Source: Pithys albifrons albifrons (lineage: Eukaryota; Chordata; Aves; Passeriformes; Thamnophilidae). Taken from it: DNA of 64,000 nucleotides. Location: positions 14,351,733 to 14,415,732 of the forward strand of contig NC_092473.1 of assembly GCF_047495875.1 (NCBI RefSeq). The letters run 5' to 3'. A model generated the notes under the pieces. It was not told the DNA's origin and did not search any database. It saw only the letters and a program-made list of their open reading frames with translations. Position numbers and translations under genes: made by a program. This document shows, in pieces, positions 20,069 to 34,500 of the stretch (its first letter is position 1; each line of letters begins with the position of its first letter).

Positions 20069-23000
20069 ATTAGAAAAAAACCAAACAACAACACAACATA
20101 GCAAAAAAGTAATGCTAAAATAAGGTTTGGGGTAGCAGAAGCCTCACCTACTGAACCTCAGGGGCAGCCAGGACACACAGAGTGGTGCAGTGATGCATTT
20201 CATCAGCTCCACTTGAGAAGCCGCTGGTGCTGAGCTTGCCATCTCCCCCCACTCCCCTCTGAGTGTGGTCTCACACTTCAATATTAATTTAAACACTATT
20301 CACAGACTTTATAGGAATTGTGCTTGTCTGTGGGCTGGAAGGGAGAAGCAACTTAAACCAGCCCTTTTCAGCCTCATCCCTGCCTGCAGGGAAACATCCT
20401 GCCTGGAGGCACAGGGACACTTGGAGGAGAGAAAGTGGGACAGTCTCCCATGTTTAGTAATCTGTGTGCGAGACAGCAAAGAAGTTTAATAGCTGAATAC
20501 AAAGCCCAAATGTATCACCCCAAAATAACAAAAAGATCATTTAATTGAAGTGGCTGATGGAAAACAACGGGGGGAATAGGAAGTGCCAACCTCTGGGGGA
20601 CAGACAAATCGAATATCTCGATCGGCGTTTATTGTTGACCGTACAACTATTAATAGTGTCAGGAACAGGTAAAAATAGCCTGCTCAAAGCCTGCTCCTGG
20701 GCTGACAGGAAGAAAATCCATTTGCTCCTTCTAAACAGCTCTTTGGGCACAGCACACCACGTGCCTGGGATCCTGTGGGCTCACTGGGGTGGGACTGGAG
20801 CCAGGAACCCCCTGAGAGCAAGGACAGGGTGTCAGGGGCTGTGGGTGGGTTGGGGAGAGATGATGGCAGTGGGAGTTCCCAGGGAAGAGGATGTGGGCAC
20901 TGCCCAGATTCTCATGGAGTCACGCAGAGCCCAAGCAGAGGAGCATTATATGGCATTAGGTTGAGTCCTCCCAGGCTCATCTGGAAACTCATCTCCTGGT
21001 AGGAGCAGAGCACATTTGCTTCCAGTGATTGATGATAAAGGGTTCACCTCACTGGGAGGCAAAGCCCTCCCACGGTTATGATTCTCTCAAAAATCACCAC
21101 CTATTTCTGACATGACTGCAAATAGCCCAAGCCTGAAGCAGAGTCAGGTAAAAGAGAATTTCCCCCATGGCTGCCAGAGTTTGTGCCTGCCATTTGTGGG
21201 ATGTTTTGCTCCTTGCTTGGGTTTGGAGAATACTTTTTCATGGAGCAGTTTGGTACATCCAGGGCTGCAGGCAGGATGGTTTGCACGAACCCCAGAGACA
21301 CCTTTAATGGAATTACCTTCAGCACAGATCAATCCCTGTTTTCTTGCTATTTCCCTCCTTATTTGCACCCTCATGGATTTACCAGACACCTGCCAAACAG
21401 CAAAACCCACCCTGTGTCCAAGAGCAAGTGGCTGAGGAAAGGAAATTCCACGAAAGTCACACAAACATCCCGACGACAGAACATGCAGGTCCCCAGGGCC
21501 TGGCTTGGACGAGCTGTGCAGCAGCAAAACAGCTCACAGCACCAGCCACAGCTAAAATATAGGAAGCAAAATGTTCCAGGAGGCAGGAGCAGCACCAGGG
21601 TGCCCAGCACAGGGACAGGCGAGTGGAGGATACTCGGAAAAGGACAATTACATCAGAACATGAGCTTGGTTTCCCAGTGTGCTGTGGAGCCAGGAAGGAT
21701 CGTCCCCCCGGGGCTGGGCTGGCCTCGGTTCTTGGGCAGGTCCTGTGGGTCCAAGTGCTGAAACAGCCAAAACTGGAAGAGCTGTTTGTGCCATTCCCAT
21801 CTGGCACATGTAGACCCCGCAACTCTCTTGGGCCACAGAGAGGAGCAAATCCCACGAGCTCCTTATCATCACCCTTAAGGTGCTTCATGTCCTACCGAGG
21901 GCTCATTCCTGACACAGCAGCATCCCTGCCTCCCGAGAAAGTACACACATGGAGCCAAGTCCACTACCCAGCCCAGCTCCCCCATTCCTGCTTTTTTCCT
22001 CCAGGACAGGGATCTGTTCTTCAGACAGGGACTCTCTCCCTGGTGGGTGTACAGCAAGCTGGTGTCCATCTCCTTATCCTGCTCCCAAAGAACTAGTGTG
22101 GGTTGTGCATTTCCCAGCAGCTGCTGGAGAACAGTGGGGACTTGTGGGACCCCAAATCCTCCCTGGCTGCTCCACTGGGGTGAGAGAAGGAGTGGATGGC
22201 CAGATGAAGAGGGGAACAGTTGGGTATGGAAGGGAGGATTTTTAGCCATAGCTTTTCCTTGTCCCCCTGGGGAAAAGCATCTGATTAAATCAAGATGCAG
22301 CATCCAGGGTTGCTATTCATTCCCTATATTATTAGCTTGTCTCATTTTATTAAATCTCCTTTAAGGCTTTTGAGAAGAAGCACATAATTCCCAACATATA
22401 ATTTTTCCCAGATGAGATATGATGCAGAAGTGGGCTGCTCTTCCACTGGGGACTGGGGAGAGTGGCTTTATTTGTTTCCTTCACCCACTTCCTGCTTCTT
22501 TAGCAACACTTTTCATGTCTCTTGATTCCTTCTAGCATTTGGGAATTGATTAACAGAGAATTTGAAAGCCTGAGACTTGTCTCAAATCCCCAGATCCTTG
22601 AGTCATCCAGGCAAAGGGTGGCAAGAGCTCCCTCAGAGATGCCATCCCTGTGCCTGGCACGATGCTGCTCTGAGCCAGGAGCACCCTGGAAATTCCCTGC
22701 TCCCAAATTTTGTCCCCTCTCCTGCTATCCTCTTGCACATGGTTCACTTGGATGCAGCAGCACCCTGCCAACATCCAACATGGACAAAGGTGTCTGCATG
22801 TCCTGGATGTGTTCCCAGACTCTGGCACTTTCTGCTCTTTTCCAAAGAGCAGCAGCTTCCCTGGGATTAAAGGGAAATGTCACCTGTAACTGGAGATGGG
22901 CAGAAACTGGGCTTGGAATATAAGGCAAGGGGGAGAGGGAGGCTTGGTGACCCCAGCAGACACTGCTGGATTTCAGGATGGTTCCCATGGAAATAGCAAT

Positions 23001-26000
23001 GGCTGCCAGAGCTGTAGGACAAAAATTAAAGCCCAAGAGGAGGCAGGGATCCAGGAGGGCAGTGCCAGGTGGGAGCTGGCAGAGGGATGGGTAGTGGTGG
23101 TGAGGGCTTGGGGCCTGGAGGTTTTTCCTATCCAGGTCCCACATCTGCTCCCACTGCTCCAGCTGTGGGTCTGGAGGGGCTGAGGCCAGCACAGGGGTGG
23201 AGGTGTTGGCGTTGGGGGCACTGAGCTGGGCAAGGGTTGAGCCAGTGCTCAAACTGAGGACCCTCAAGGCTCCCAGCCTTGGTGCAGCAGCAGCACAGAA
23301 CCACAGGCAGAGTCCAGCCCTGACATCTTCCCGGGGCTCCGGCAGCTCCGTGACCTTCTGCGACCCTGGTTGGAAAAGGAGCCATGCTCCGTAAACAGCT
23401 CCTCTCCGCAGACAACGCAACATGGAAAAAGCAGCACATTCCTACCATTTTTTTCTTTGAAATAAGATCCAAGGAGGATGTGGTGCAGTGTGTCCAGCTC
23501 ACCGGGCTGTCCTGCGGTGGCTGCTGAGCATGGAAATGAAGGAAAACAGCCTCATAACTTGTCCTCTGGCTCATGGCAGGAGCTCTGTGCGTAAAGACCC
23601 CTGGGGTGAGGGTGGAGGTGGTCAGGGATGGATGGTGTCTTCTTCACACTGTCCCTGGCAGGGGTGATGCCATGGGCAGGGGGCAGCAAGCACGGGGTGC
23701 TGCTGCTCCCCTGGCACTGCAGGGAATTTCAAAGCATCTCCTGGGCACCCATGAGTTGGGAAGTGCCTGTATCCCAGATCCCCAAGCAGGAGCCTGCCAG
23801 CAGTGCCCATGTGGCTCAGCCCTGGGATCCTGGTTCTGCCCCAGGCATTTGTTTGGGCTCCAGCACTGGGGGTTTCCCACTTGAAAATAGTTTCCCACCT
23901 GGGAATAGATGTTCTTTCCATTGCATTTCTTTGTGACCATTTAAAGCCCAGACTGTTTCCCCTACACAGCAGTGATAGAAGAGGCTGGATATTCCTCTGT
24001 AAAGATAAATCCTATTGTGCCCCCTGTCCACCTTCTCTGGTTTAAGGGATTAGGTGCCAAACTGCTCCTGTACCACCTGTACTCAAAGCTCATCTTTGAT
24101 TTTAACATCAAATCCCAACCACTGGCAAAAAGCTGAGGTTGAGCCTTGTCACTGGGATGGGTGTGAGAATCTCCACCAGCGCCCTGAGCCCCTATTTCCT
24201 TCCACCTTCCCAAACAGCAAACGTGCAGACTCAGCAAGCAGGAGCCCTGTGGGAATGGCAAATTCCCCATCCTGCCAGTGCTGCACGTGCTGGCCGGATT
24301 GCGCCACGTGTTTATCCTGGTGTTTGTTTGCCACGTAAGGGCCCGTGGCCAGGGCAGGGCAGTGCAGCTTCACTGGGCAAAAGCAAACACGGGCACAGGG
24401 TTACGGGCGGTCACAACGGAGGGCGGAGCCTTTGGGAACGTGTCCTCAGTTCTGGATGTCACCACCACCAGGGAAGAGACCAGGGCTCCATCTCCCAGAG
24501 TGCTCCTGGATGAAGCATCCTGTGAGCGTGGAGCTGGCCCCGCATCGCATCCCCGTTGCTGGGATGTCTGGGTTTGTACAGGGGATCTCCTCATCCCAAA
24601 AAATTATCACATCCATTTCCATGGGAGGGAGATGTGTGTGGAGGAGCCACACAAGTGACATGGGGAGAAAACCTCCCCGAGGGTGGGCACAGCTGCTGTG
24701 GGGGTTGTGCAGTGGGACAGGGTGACCTGAGGCAAAGAAGAGCAATGGCCTTGGTGACCCAGCTGTCCCTGCCAGGCAGTTGTGATTTAACTAGTTTCTC
24801 CTTTCCCAGTATTTGCTCTGGAGAAATATCCCAAACTTCAAGAGAAGTGTTATCTGTGGCGTTAGCACACAGCCTCACGTGAGGCAATTCCCAAGGCTGC
24901 AAACAACACCCCTGCCAAGCTCCAGTGGGCCCAGCAAGCCCCAACACTGGATGCTGGAGCCATGAAGTTATGAAAATGGCCCCATGACCCCATTTCCAGG
25001 GACCTCATTTGGTCCTCAGTGCCTCTGCAAGAGCTGGAGGGATGTACCCACATGTGTCAGCACGGAGCTGAGGCTGCAGCCAGCTGGTCCTGGGGGTTCC
25101 ACAGTGCAGGTCTCTCCTTTGGAAGCAGCAGGACTCATATTCCCACCTGGAGGCCATGAGGTCAAATCCCTGCATCAATGCAGGGTACATCCCAGCCGCA
25201 GCCAGGAAACAGGGAAAAGGCTGCAGTACCACCAATGCTTCATGCTCAGCCTGAAGGTTTCATCCCCTCCCTCTGGAATCTCAAATTCTTAGAAATATTA
25301 GGTAATTAAGAGAGGAATCACAGTATTTTTCCTATAACCAAAGAGAGTCACCTAATCCCTTGTTGTTAAATACCATAAAACAACATAAATAGTGGTCTCT
25401 CTGTGTTTCCCTTTCTACAGCCCCAGGGAGCAGCTCAGCACCACCTGGGACTGGCCCAGGCCAGGGCCATCCCCTGCCTGAGGGAGAAAGGTGGGCTTGG
25501 GGCCCGTGAGATGGGCTGGAACTTCACCTTCCAGCTCCCTGATTGCTTTAGGGAATAGAGCTGGCACCTCTAAAATATCAGACTCAACTTTACAGCAGCC
25601 AGAACCAGTTCTGCAAAGGCAGTGACACATTAATCCGTGCTGGCTGCTGCAGGAAGAGCTACTAAAACCAGGGATGTGTCTGGCATAACCCCAGAAAAGC
25701 CCCTGTGCAATGCAAAGCTGCCACAGAATGGCTGGGAAGTGGGAAGGGTTGGAATAGGCAGATAAAGGGGGAAGGAGTCCGTGACTCCAGTGCAGCACCA
25801 AACCCCTGTGCTTTGGGGATGCTGTGGGCACAGGATGGGAAGCAGCTTCACCACTGGGGTTTATGGTGACAGACACATATGGTGGGAGGCTGATGCTGCC
25901 TGGGGAGGGGAATGGTACAACTGAGGTCTCTCCATGGCCTTGCAGTGAGGACGGGAAAGGGCGCACGTGGTCCCCAGACAGGCAATGAGACAGCACAAAT

Positions 26001-27344
26001 ATGGCCCTCGCTGTCTTCTCATTAATTCTTCCCAACCACGCACTTGTCTCTTCGGTAAATACTGATTTCACTTATCAATAAATCCAAGTTTATTGACATC
26101 AGAGACTTTGAGCCAGGACTGACAACTCTGACATAAATTGCCTGAATAATGCAATGTATCCTCTCCTCACTGGTTGCTATGGGTACTGGGCTGGTTTAGC
26201 CTCTGTCTATAAACATTAACTGTGAAGAGGATGTGGAAACTTATCTAAAAATAAAATACTATGCCCAAATCTTTAAGAGGAAGGTTGTTGAGATGGCAAT
26301 AAAAAAATAAATCTATGTGTAATGGCCCTAAAATGATGAAACACAAACACAGCGTCCATGAGTTTGTCCGGAGGAAATGGAGGCCGGACTGAAAAGAGGC
26401 CAACATTTTTAATTCCTGCTGAGCAATGCCTAAAGGGTGAATTACAACATGCAAAAGCAAAAGGAAATGGAACTGTTTAGTGGAGGTGATATAGAAGAGG
26501 GAGGACCCTTCGTGGAGGGGACGATGTGATGCCAAGATGTGGCATCGCATGCCGGTGCCCACGTGGGAGCAGCTCCCTTCTCCAATGCCACTGCTGCTTG
26601 TTTGGTCATTCACAGTTTCTTTCTCAAACTGTTCTGGGAATCTGTAAATACGGAGCCTGGGTTTGGAGCATCATCTCTGGAGTCTTTCCATTTAAGGCAG
26701 GATCCAGCACTGGGCAATTCTGGGGCTTGAGGCTGGTGGCAGGGGCGGAGGAGCAGATCTGTACCTGGCTGCTGCATGGTGTGGAAGGCAGAAGCAGTTC
26801 TTTCCCTCCCTCCCACCCACTGTCCCTGCAAGGCAGTGAAAAACAGCTGGAAGGCACTGGGTGCTGGGAAGACAGCAGGACCCTCACATGATCCTCAAGG
26901 AAGGGCTGGGTGGGTGTGGAGGGGGCCGGGGTATCAACAGGGCCAGGGGTGGGATATCTTGCAGGGTGCAGATAGGGATTGACTCATCCCCTGGGTCTTC
27001 TCCATGCCAGGGTTTCCTTATGGGACAGCTTCCATCCCCACATTCCCCTTGGGCAGTGGGTTAGGTCATATATTCGCATCTCTGTGCTCTTCAGTCACCT
27101 TTCTCTGAGCCTTTGCAATAGCACAGGGACACTGCAGGTCTCTGTGTGGTGGGAGACCTTTGCAAGGTGGGAAAACCACAGCTCTGGATAGGGAGGTTCT
27201 CTCTTGCAGAAAAGAGAGGGTTTTTTGTTGGGTTTGCAGCATGTTTTGCTGTTGCTGAGTTTGCAGCAATTTCCCCTCTTCCTTCCCCAGCCTTGTTCGA
27301 ATCCTCAGGGGCTCCTGAGCCTTCTGTGTTGCTACACCCAAGCT
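20069..27344. other. Intergenic DNA between RASD1 and PEMT
   Basis: About 7.3 kb with many short open frames in all six frames but no recognised exon, RNA gene or transposon. The AT-richer pieces at about 20520-20680, 22300-22420 and 26040-26300 could be conserved non-coding sequence; only an alignment would tell. Confidence 0.5.
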
Positions 27345-27350
27345 TTTATT
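27345..27350 (-). terminator. Nearest AATAAA downstream of PEMT stop
   Basis: TTTATT on the plus strand is AATAAA for PEMT, about 1.14 kb past its stop codon. I saw no canonical signal closer. A non-canonical site nearer the stop is possible, since the mammalian PEMT 3' untranslated region is short. Confidence 0.3.
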
Positions 27351-28489
27351 TGCTTCCTGTAGCTCTTTAGCAGCATCTTCAGATGATCTTCAGGAACACC
27401 TGGAGCCAGTGCTTGCCCTGCTCAGAGTAAAGGCCCCTCCAATCCAGAGGGAATTGCTTTTTCCCTTGAAGATCTCCAACAATGGGTGAGGGAGAAGAAG
27501 TCAGGAGGTTCCACACTGTGTAACTCCTGGGAGAGCATCAGGAGCTGCATGACCTGGTGATGGGGACAGAGACCTGGGGACAGGGAACTCCATCCCCCAT
27601 GGGGTGTGGTGAGGAGATGCCACCACACTTGGGCTGTTCCTCTGATCACTTTCAGTGCTGCAGGAAGCTCGGTCGGCTCATTAAGGGTTGCTGGGCTAAT
27701 TAGTAGGATAGATCTCAGTAGGAAAACAGGAAAATCTGACAGTGTGGGGACCGGAGAGGCACGAGGTACCCAAGACAGTGCTCTGCAAAAGACAAAGTGA
27801 CAAAAGTCCATCAGGCACCTCGCTGGTGCCACAGCATTTCCACCAGAGCAGCAGTTACGGGGCTGCCAAAACCTCAGCAGTGCCGTGGGGTTGTCCCAAC
27901 TCTCCAACCACCAGTGGGCAGATGCACTGGGAGTTCCAGGGTGACCCTGAACCCCAGGAAAGGAGCCTGGCCAGGAACTTGTGCTTTTGCAGAAGCCTTT
28001 GGCCCCCAGAACAAGCCTGGGCTGAGTTTTCAGGGTAAGCCCATGTGCAGAAATGGTCCCAGCTCAGACACAGAGCAAATGGAGCAGAGATGCCTGATTT
28101 CCCTGTGGGATAACCAGGCATACATGCCCTCTAACACCATCCCTGCCGCTCACTGGAGCACCTGCCATGGCCAATAGCTGCTTTTTTCTGCCTGATTCAG
28201 ACTAAGCCTGGAGCTTCAAAGCTTCCCAGCAATTTTCCCTCACACTGATTCTCAAGTGTATAATCAAAACAATTTGGGGGCTGCTGGTCAGGTGCCAAGA
28301 GGCGGACAGAACTGCTGCTGTGAAAAGCCTTCCTGCCTGGGTTTTTGCAGAGGTTTGAAGCTCAAAGGCCTTGAGAAGTGTGGGAAGGGCTCTGGAGGAG
28401 CTGTGGAAGGCAGGGCTGGGCAGGGGTGCTTGTAGGTGGGGGAGCCTGGCAAAGCAGCTGAAAACTCGGATCAGCAAACGTACCTGTGG

Positions 28490-28544
28490 CTACTTGTTCT
28501 TCACTCCCTTCTGTTTCTGCCGATAGATTTCCTCTGTGAAAGGC
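28490..28544 (-). CDS. PEMT: PEMT terminal coding exon E
   Basis: Acceptor CCTCCTAACTACAG|GCCTTTC. Encodes [17 protein letters not shown] and TAG at 28492-28490. The lysine-rich end (KGVKNK) replaces the human KRS ending and could still serve as a di-lysine type retention signal; that last point is inference. Confidence 0.93.
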
Positions 28545-31500
28545 CTGTAGTTAGGAGGATAGGAATTTGGGGAGAGGGGGGCAGAGACAAAAGAGAAGGG
28601 CAAAAGAAGGGAGGAAGAATTAAATTCAAGTTTACTGTGTGCTCTGCTCTTCTTTGGGCTCAGAAACTGTTTCACAGGCTGGCACAGCTTGACTATTCCT
28701 GTGCCATGGCAATGGTCATCTTAATCTCTCTGCATTGTGGAGCAGCTACAAGCTGATTTCACCCAGGACCATCCCTGTGCTGAGTGGGAGAAGGCTCAGC
28801 ACACACTCAGACTCCCCTGATGCAGACCTTGGCTCTCTGTATCTCTTCCTCCCTTGCAAACACAAAAGACCTTTCACTGCTGAAGTACAGCTGCTACTTC
28901 TGGGAATTATTCTGGGCTGTTTCATCCTCTGCTGCCGGGCTATTGTGCTGCAAAATATCAGAGAAGCCCATCCAAGGAACTGCAAAATGCAAGTGCTTCT
29001 TGTAGGGACTCTTCAGAGGACATAATGAGTCCTCTCACTGCCTTCGTTATTGTTCTTCTATAGACAAAATCAGGCACCAGAAAGGAAAAAAGATCTCATT
29101 TTGATAAAAACAAACAAATGCACAAATGTTCCTAGAACTCAGCAAATAGTTTCAGAGCGGAATCTGCCCATTATCAAAACAATTGAAAAACAATCCTCTG
29201 TTTTCCTTCTCCTCCTGCTCAATTAATTGGAAAAAATCCTCTCTACTTGTGCAGTTCTCCGAAACCTCGGGAGTTAAAGCTGTAGAAATAATTAGAAGCT
29301 CTCCAGTTCTGCACAGCTACTCACCCCTCATACAGCATGGCGATTGTGTAGGAAATTGCCACTACAGCTGTCAGCAAAAGGCCAGCTGGGCTGGCGTGCC
29401 TGTTTTGAAAGAGAAGGAAAAGATCAGGTAAGTACATGGGCTTATGCAAGACCTGGTTGAGAAAGTGAAATGAGACACTGGGCTCCATGAGAGCTCTTCC
29501 TCATTAAACAGAAGCGAACAAAAGGGTTGGGGCTTTTTTGTGCTTAATGTTAACTGTCTTAGCCAGATGTTACTTGGCAAAGACTCTTCCCCAGCCTACT
29601 TTGGTGACTTAAAATTTTAAGTCTGATCCCTGCACGTCTCTGCTTTGATGCTAAATCCTGAGATTATAAGGATGTTTAAGGGCTGAGCAGCTGCTGAAGT
29701 ATGGCTGTGGCTCCCAGCCCATGCTCTAAGGCAAATGCCTGATGTCCCAGAAAGGTGGGCCACCCAGGGTGCAGGGGACAGTGTATGGCACCCTACAGAT
29801 CAAAGCAGTGGCTGAGCCATCGCAGGGACGGAGGTGGAAAGGGATGGGAAGGTCCATGTCTGCCCTTTGAAGGGTGCTGTGTCTGGACTGGGTGCTGGGG
29901 GCTTGGTTCACCTCTAAACCCATTTCGAGATGTTTTAGAAATGTGTCCTGTCACCTCCCAAGAGCCAGTGGAATAGTGCCCTCCAGCAAGGTGTCACCAC
30001 ACGCAGCACAGGGGACCGATGCCACCCACTGCTCTGCACTGTCTGGTTTTGGGCAGAGGTGATCAAGAACTGTGGATGGCTGTTCCTTTTAGTACTGAGG
30101 CCAAAGAATTGGAACCAAAAATCCCCATCATCTTCTGCTTTAAAGAGAGGTGTCACAAAATGTAGAATCACAGACTGGTTTGGATTGGAATGGATCTCAA
30201 AGCTCATCTTGTTCTGCCATGGGCAGGGACACCTTCCACTAGCCCAGGTTTCTCCAAGCCCCGTCCAACCTGGCCCTGAACACTTCCAGGGATTGGGCAG
30301 CCACAGCTTCTCTGAGAAACCTGCAACACCCACATTAATGACACTGCCTGATGCTTGGCCAACAGTGTCGAAGGCAGATGTCTGTGAGGCTGCAGGGGCT
30401 TTGCTAAGGCATCAGGATTTCAACCAAACCAGGTCCCAACACCATCCCACAGTGTGTAAATTCCCCCAGGTGAGAGTGGCCACACCAGCAGCCACTCACC
30501 ATGTGCAAACCCAGCATCCATGAGGTCCTGGCCCCATCTCCCCCCAGCAAGGTCTGGCTCACCACAGGTACCAGTCCTCCCAAATACCTTTTCTGCATTC
30601 TGTATCTCCAGCTAATGACTGCAAGTGTTACTCTTTAATGAGGACACTGCTGATTGCTTTTAATTGCTGGTCACAGCTCAGCTCTGAGGGGGACAAGAGC
30701 ATTCTAGTAGAGGGTTCCCTGCCCAAGACAGGGGTTGGAATGAGATGAGCTTTAAGGTTCCTTTCAGCCCAAGCCATTCCGTGTGTCATGCTGCTGGGAA
30801 AACACACCTGCAAAGGAGAGACTGAGCCACGTAAACCTCATACTGGAGCTCCTTTCAGGTACCACTTGGTCTCACCAGTTCCTGGAGAGAAACCTACAAA
30901 TCTCCACCTTTTCAGTGTTCTCATTTTGCAATAACTTTTTCTCTCATTAGGAAGCTTCGGGCAACTTCTTCCTCTCCCAACCCCCTGCTATTACATGCTT
31001 AGTCATGTCTCCTCCTTGATTCCTATCCCAAAGAACAAATTTACATGATTGTTTGTTGACAGCAAGACCTCTAATTGCATCATTTGGCTGCAGCTCCAGC
31101 TCTGATTTACACAGCCTGTTGCTGTGAGTTAGAACACTTCCCTACCAGAGGCACACAAAGCTGTCCCCAAACAGCGAATGCTCCATTTGTCTTGCAGGAG
31201 AAACGAGGTTGCTGGATGCAGGTGACGAGCAGCATTTGGGTGAACTGTTTCTCTCCTCTTACAAGCTCGACCTACATATTGGGCAATGGCTCATTGTAGC
31301 AGCATCGACAATGAGTCAACCAGGAAGGTTTTGTGGTCTTGGTGGGGCTTTATTTGGGGCAGGAAGTGTGTCCATCCCCAGCCTTGCTGCAGGTCCCCAT
31401 GGCTGTGGGTTGTTGCCTCACTGGTGGAGTCACCATTCCTGAAGGGATTTAAAAGCTGTGTAGATTTGGCACTTGGGGACGTGTTTTATTGGTGAACATG

Positions 31501-34500
31501 CCAGTGCTGGGTTAATTGTTGGACTCAATGATCTTAGAATGCTTTTCCAACCTAAATGATTCCATGATTCTGTGAACTGAGATCACAGGGAAGAGAAACA
31601 GCCAAAACCACTGTGAGAAGGGCTGTGCTGAGCTTCCCCTGGGCAGGCAGGCAGTGTCTTGTTGCCACTTTGCACAGCTCCAGCAATTTGTTAACAGCAA
31701 TTATTTGTCACGCCTCGCTGGCCTTAATGGTGGCAGTCTTTTAACGAGAAAAAGGAGGCAATCACTGCAGTCTCGAGCTGCTTCCAGCTGCTTTTGCCCA
31801 GAATTGTGGTGATGACCAAACAATGTGCACCTGGTGAGAGGGGTGAGAAGGGATTCTGCGACAGAAACAGCTCAGGAGGGTGCAGTGGATTCTGTAAAGG
31901 TTCTACGGAGTAATTGATGGTTGCTGATCTTAAAACAATTTACAATCTCCTTATAATTCCTCCTGGTCTGATTCCTCCTTCTGCTCTGCAGTGGAGGTTG
32001 TGGTGTGGTATGGAGGGGCTCTCCCTGCCCCAGCTCTGCCCCACTCCCCCAGCAATATCCACGCTTCCATCGTGCTGCTGCCAACCCTGTGGACAACTAT
32101 CCTGCCCAGCCCTGTCAGGAGTGAGCTTACTCTGGCTCTTGTGCACCATTTCCCAGGATTTACACCCCATCCAGTGCTGTGGCTCTTCCAGAAGGTAAAC
32201 AGCCTTGTGCAGCCATCCCTGATTGCACCAGGAGGGATTTCAAGAGCAGAACAAACTGCAACAAGGCTCGGTGGAGACAGGAGGGAAACCATCAGCTTTA
32301 CTTATTACCAAGGGCTGCACACATGGAGGAAAAAAATGACTAGAAAGTGGCAAAGCACTTCATTTTTTCTGCCCAAGCAGAAGAGAGGTGGTCACAGTAA
32401 GGAGCACCAGTGCAAAATATCTAGTGATAATGGCCCACAACACTCCATGGGCTCCTGAAGTAACACAGCCAGGGTTTATTCTCCTGGGCAAATAAATAAA
32501 ATGTGATATTAAATGAAAACCACATCAAACTTGTTACACTGAATAGAGTATATTGCTCATTTGCTGCTAAATTACAGCCTATTCATTTCCTCCTAAGCAG
32601 GCTATTAAGCTGTGTTGTATCACAGGAGGAGTGTTTCGGAAGTGTTATCACCGTGCAGTGGGGGAAAGGGTGGCTTGGCTTCTTTTGCTTTTTTCAGAGT
32701 AATTACAGGGTCACACTGCTCCCCATATCAATGCCCTGCCCCTGCCGAGTGACACCCTGCATGAATTTGGCCCTGACTGTTGATTTTTCCACGTGCAGAG
32801 CCTGCCAAGGAACTCGTTCAGCTGCAGAGCATTTGCTGATGCCTCCTCTCCCCAGTACTTGGCCGTTATTTATTTCTCTACAACTAAAGCTGCAAGTCTT
32901 TTATGACAGCACAAGATTTTCCACGCACAAAAAAAGCCAGGAAGCCAGAAGTCAGGGCATTTAATTGCTGACTGCCAACATCAAGTGTCCCCTTGGCCCC
33001 TGGTGCAGCGTGGCACGTCATGCCCTGCCAGACACAGACCTCACACTCACCCTACAACCAGAGGTGTTTGTAGGGGCATGTACTCACATGAGGGACCAGC
33101 CCAGGTAGACTGCTGTGCTGCCCCAGTACATGGGATTATCCAGAACACTGAAGGGGAAGCTGGTCACTTTTGCCTCCATCAGGATGCCAAAGTAATCACC
33201 TAAGAGCAAACAGAGAGTTTTTGGTTAGTCTCCATGAAACTGGGAGTCACAGTGGGCTTTTAGAATACTGGGACCCTCCCTGTGCCACACAGCACCCCTG
33301 CCAGGGAGGCAGAGCAACGGGATTTCACTGCTGACTCCCAGGATGAGAAAACAGCAAGAAAAAAGTTTCCTGTTTACTCTGTGTCTATCAGCTTTTCCAG
33401 GAATGGCTCTTTGCCCGTGAGGAAGGTTCCTGCATTGCAATGAGGTTATGGCAGCCACATTCCTCACAGGAGGCAGCTCTCGAGGTCCCAACTGGTTAAT
33501 TCTGGTTTTCTCATTTGAAAACTGCCCATCGGATGCCACTCAACGAGGGAATAAGTGCACAGGATCAAATCCATTTAATGGGAAAATAAGCCCAGCGCCC
33601 TGTAATGGTGTTTGGAGATGTTATAATCACGACTGTCACCATCAAATGCCCTCATCCAGTGCCACTCTCATCTCACAGTTTAGAGAATTTCTCAGAATTT
33701 CAGAAAATAGCACCTCTGCCTACAAAACACTCAATTATTGGCACGATGATGATGATGATAATAGGTGATTGTCATCTGTAATGAGGAAAGCTTTCAGAAC
33801 TGTCAGAATCCAGCCAGCTTCCCATCTACCTCACAGCAATCCTTCCACCCTCCCAAAAGCAGCTTGGAAAAGACATGACAGCAAGGAGATGTGAAGCTCG
33901 TGAGCAGCATTTCAGGGTGGGGTAAAGGGCCAGGATGCAGATCTCTGGTTCTGTTGGCCTCACAAATGAGACCACAAAGTATCATATCTGCAAGTGTTTT
34001 ATATCCTTCCAAGGATGGTGATTTCACCACTGCCCTGGGCAGCCTGTGCCAGGACTGGACAGCCCCTTTAGTGAAGAATTTTGTCTTGACATCTAGTTGC
34101 ACCTCCCCTGGTGCAACTTGAGGCTGTTTCCTCCAATCCTGTCCCTTGTTCCCTGGGAACAGAGCTGACCCCCACCTGGCTCCTCTCTGCTGTCAGGGAG
34201 TTGCAGAGAATGAGAAGGTCCCCCCTGAGCCTCCTTTTCTCCAGGCTGAGCCTCCCCAGCTCCCTCAGCTGCTCCTCATTACTTGTACTCTGGCCCTTTC
34301 CCCAGCTCCATTTCCCTTCTGTCCACTGTACAGTCCATGTTCCATGTCCACTGTACATGGCAAGCACTGATCCGTGAGGAGCAGTGCCAGTCCATCAGCC
34401 CAGGGCACTGCCACCACCCCAGGTTGTGTTCCCAGCTTTGCTGCCAGCTGTTCCCTGACCCTGGGCAAGTCACCTCTGTCCCTCCCAGTGCTATTGTGCA

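Larger units (their letters stand above)
29400..33087 (-). other. PEMT intron C-D with three CR1 pieces
   Basis: A 3.7-kb GT-AG intron. It holds CR1 fragments at about 30162-30323 (minus), 30702-30785 (plus) and 31421-31577 (plus). No other exon is recognised. Confidence 0.85.

Noticed and set aside
28735..29025. 96-codon plus-strand frame with a hydrophobic segment in PEMT intron D-E
   Set aside because: No signal-peptide logic, splice context or homologue. Overlaps other frames and lies antisense in an intron.
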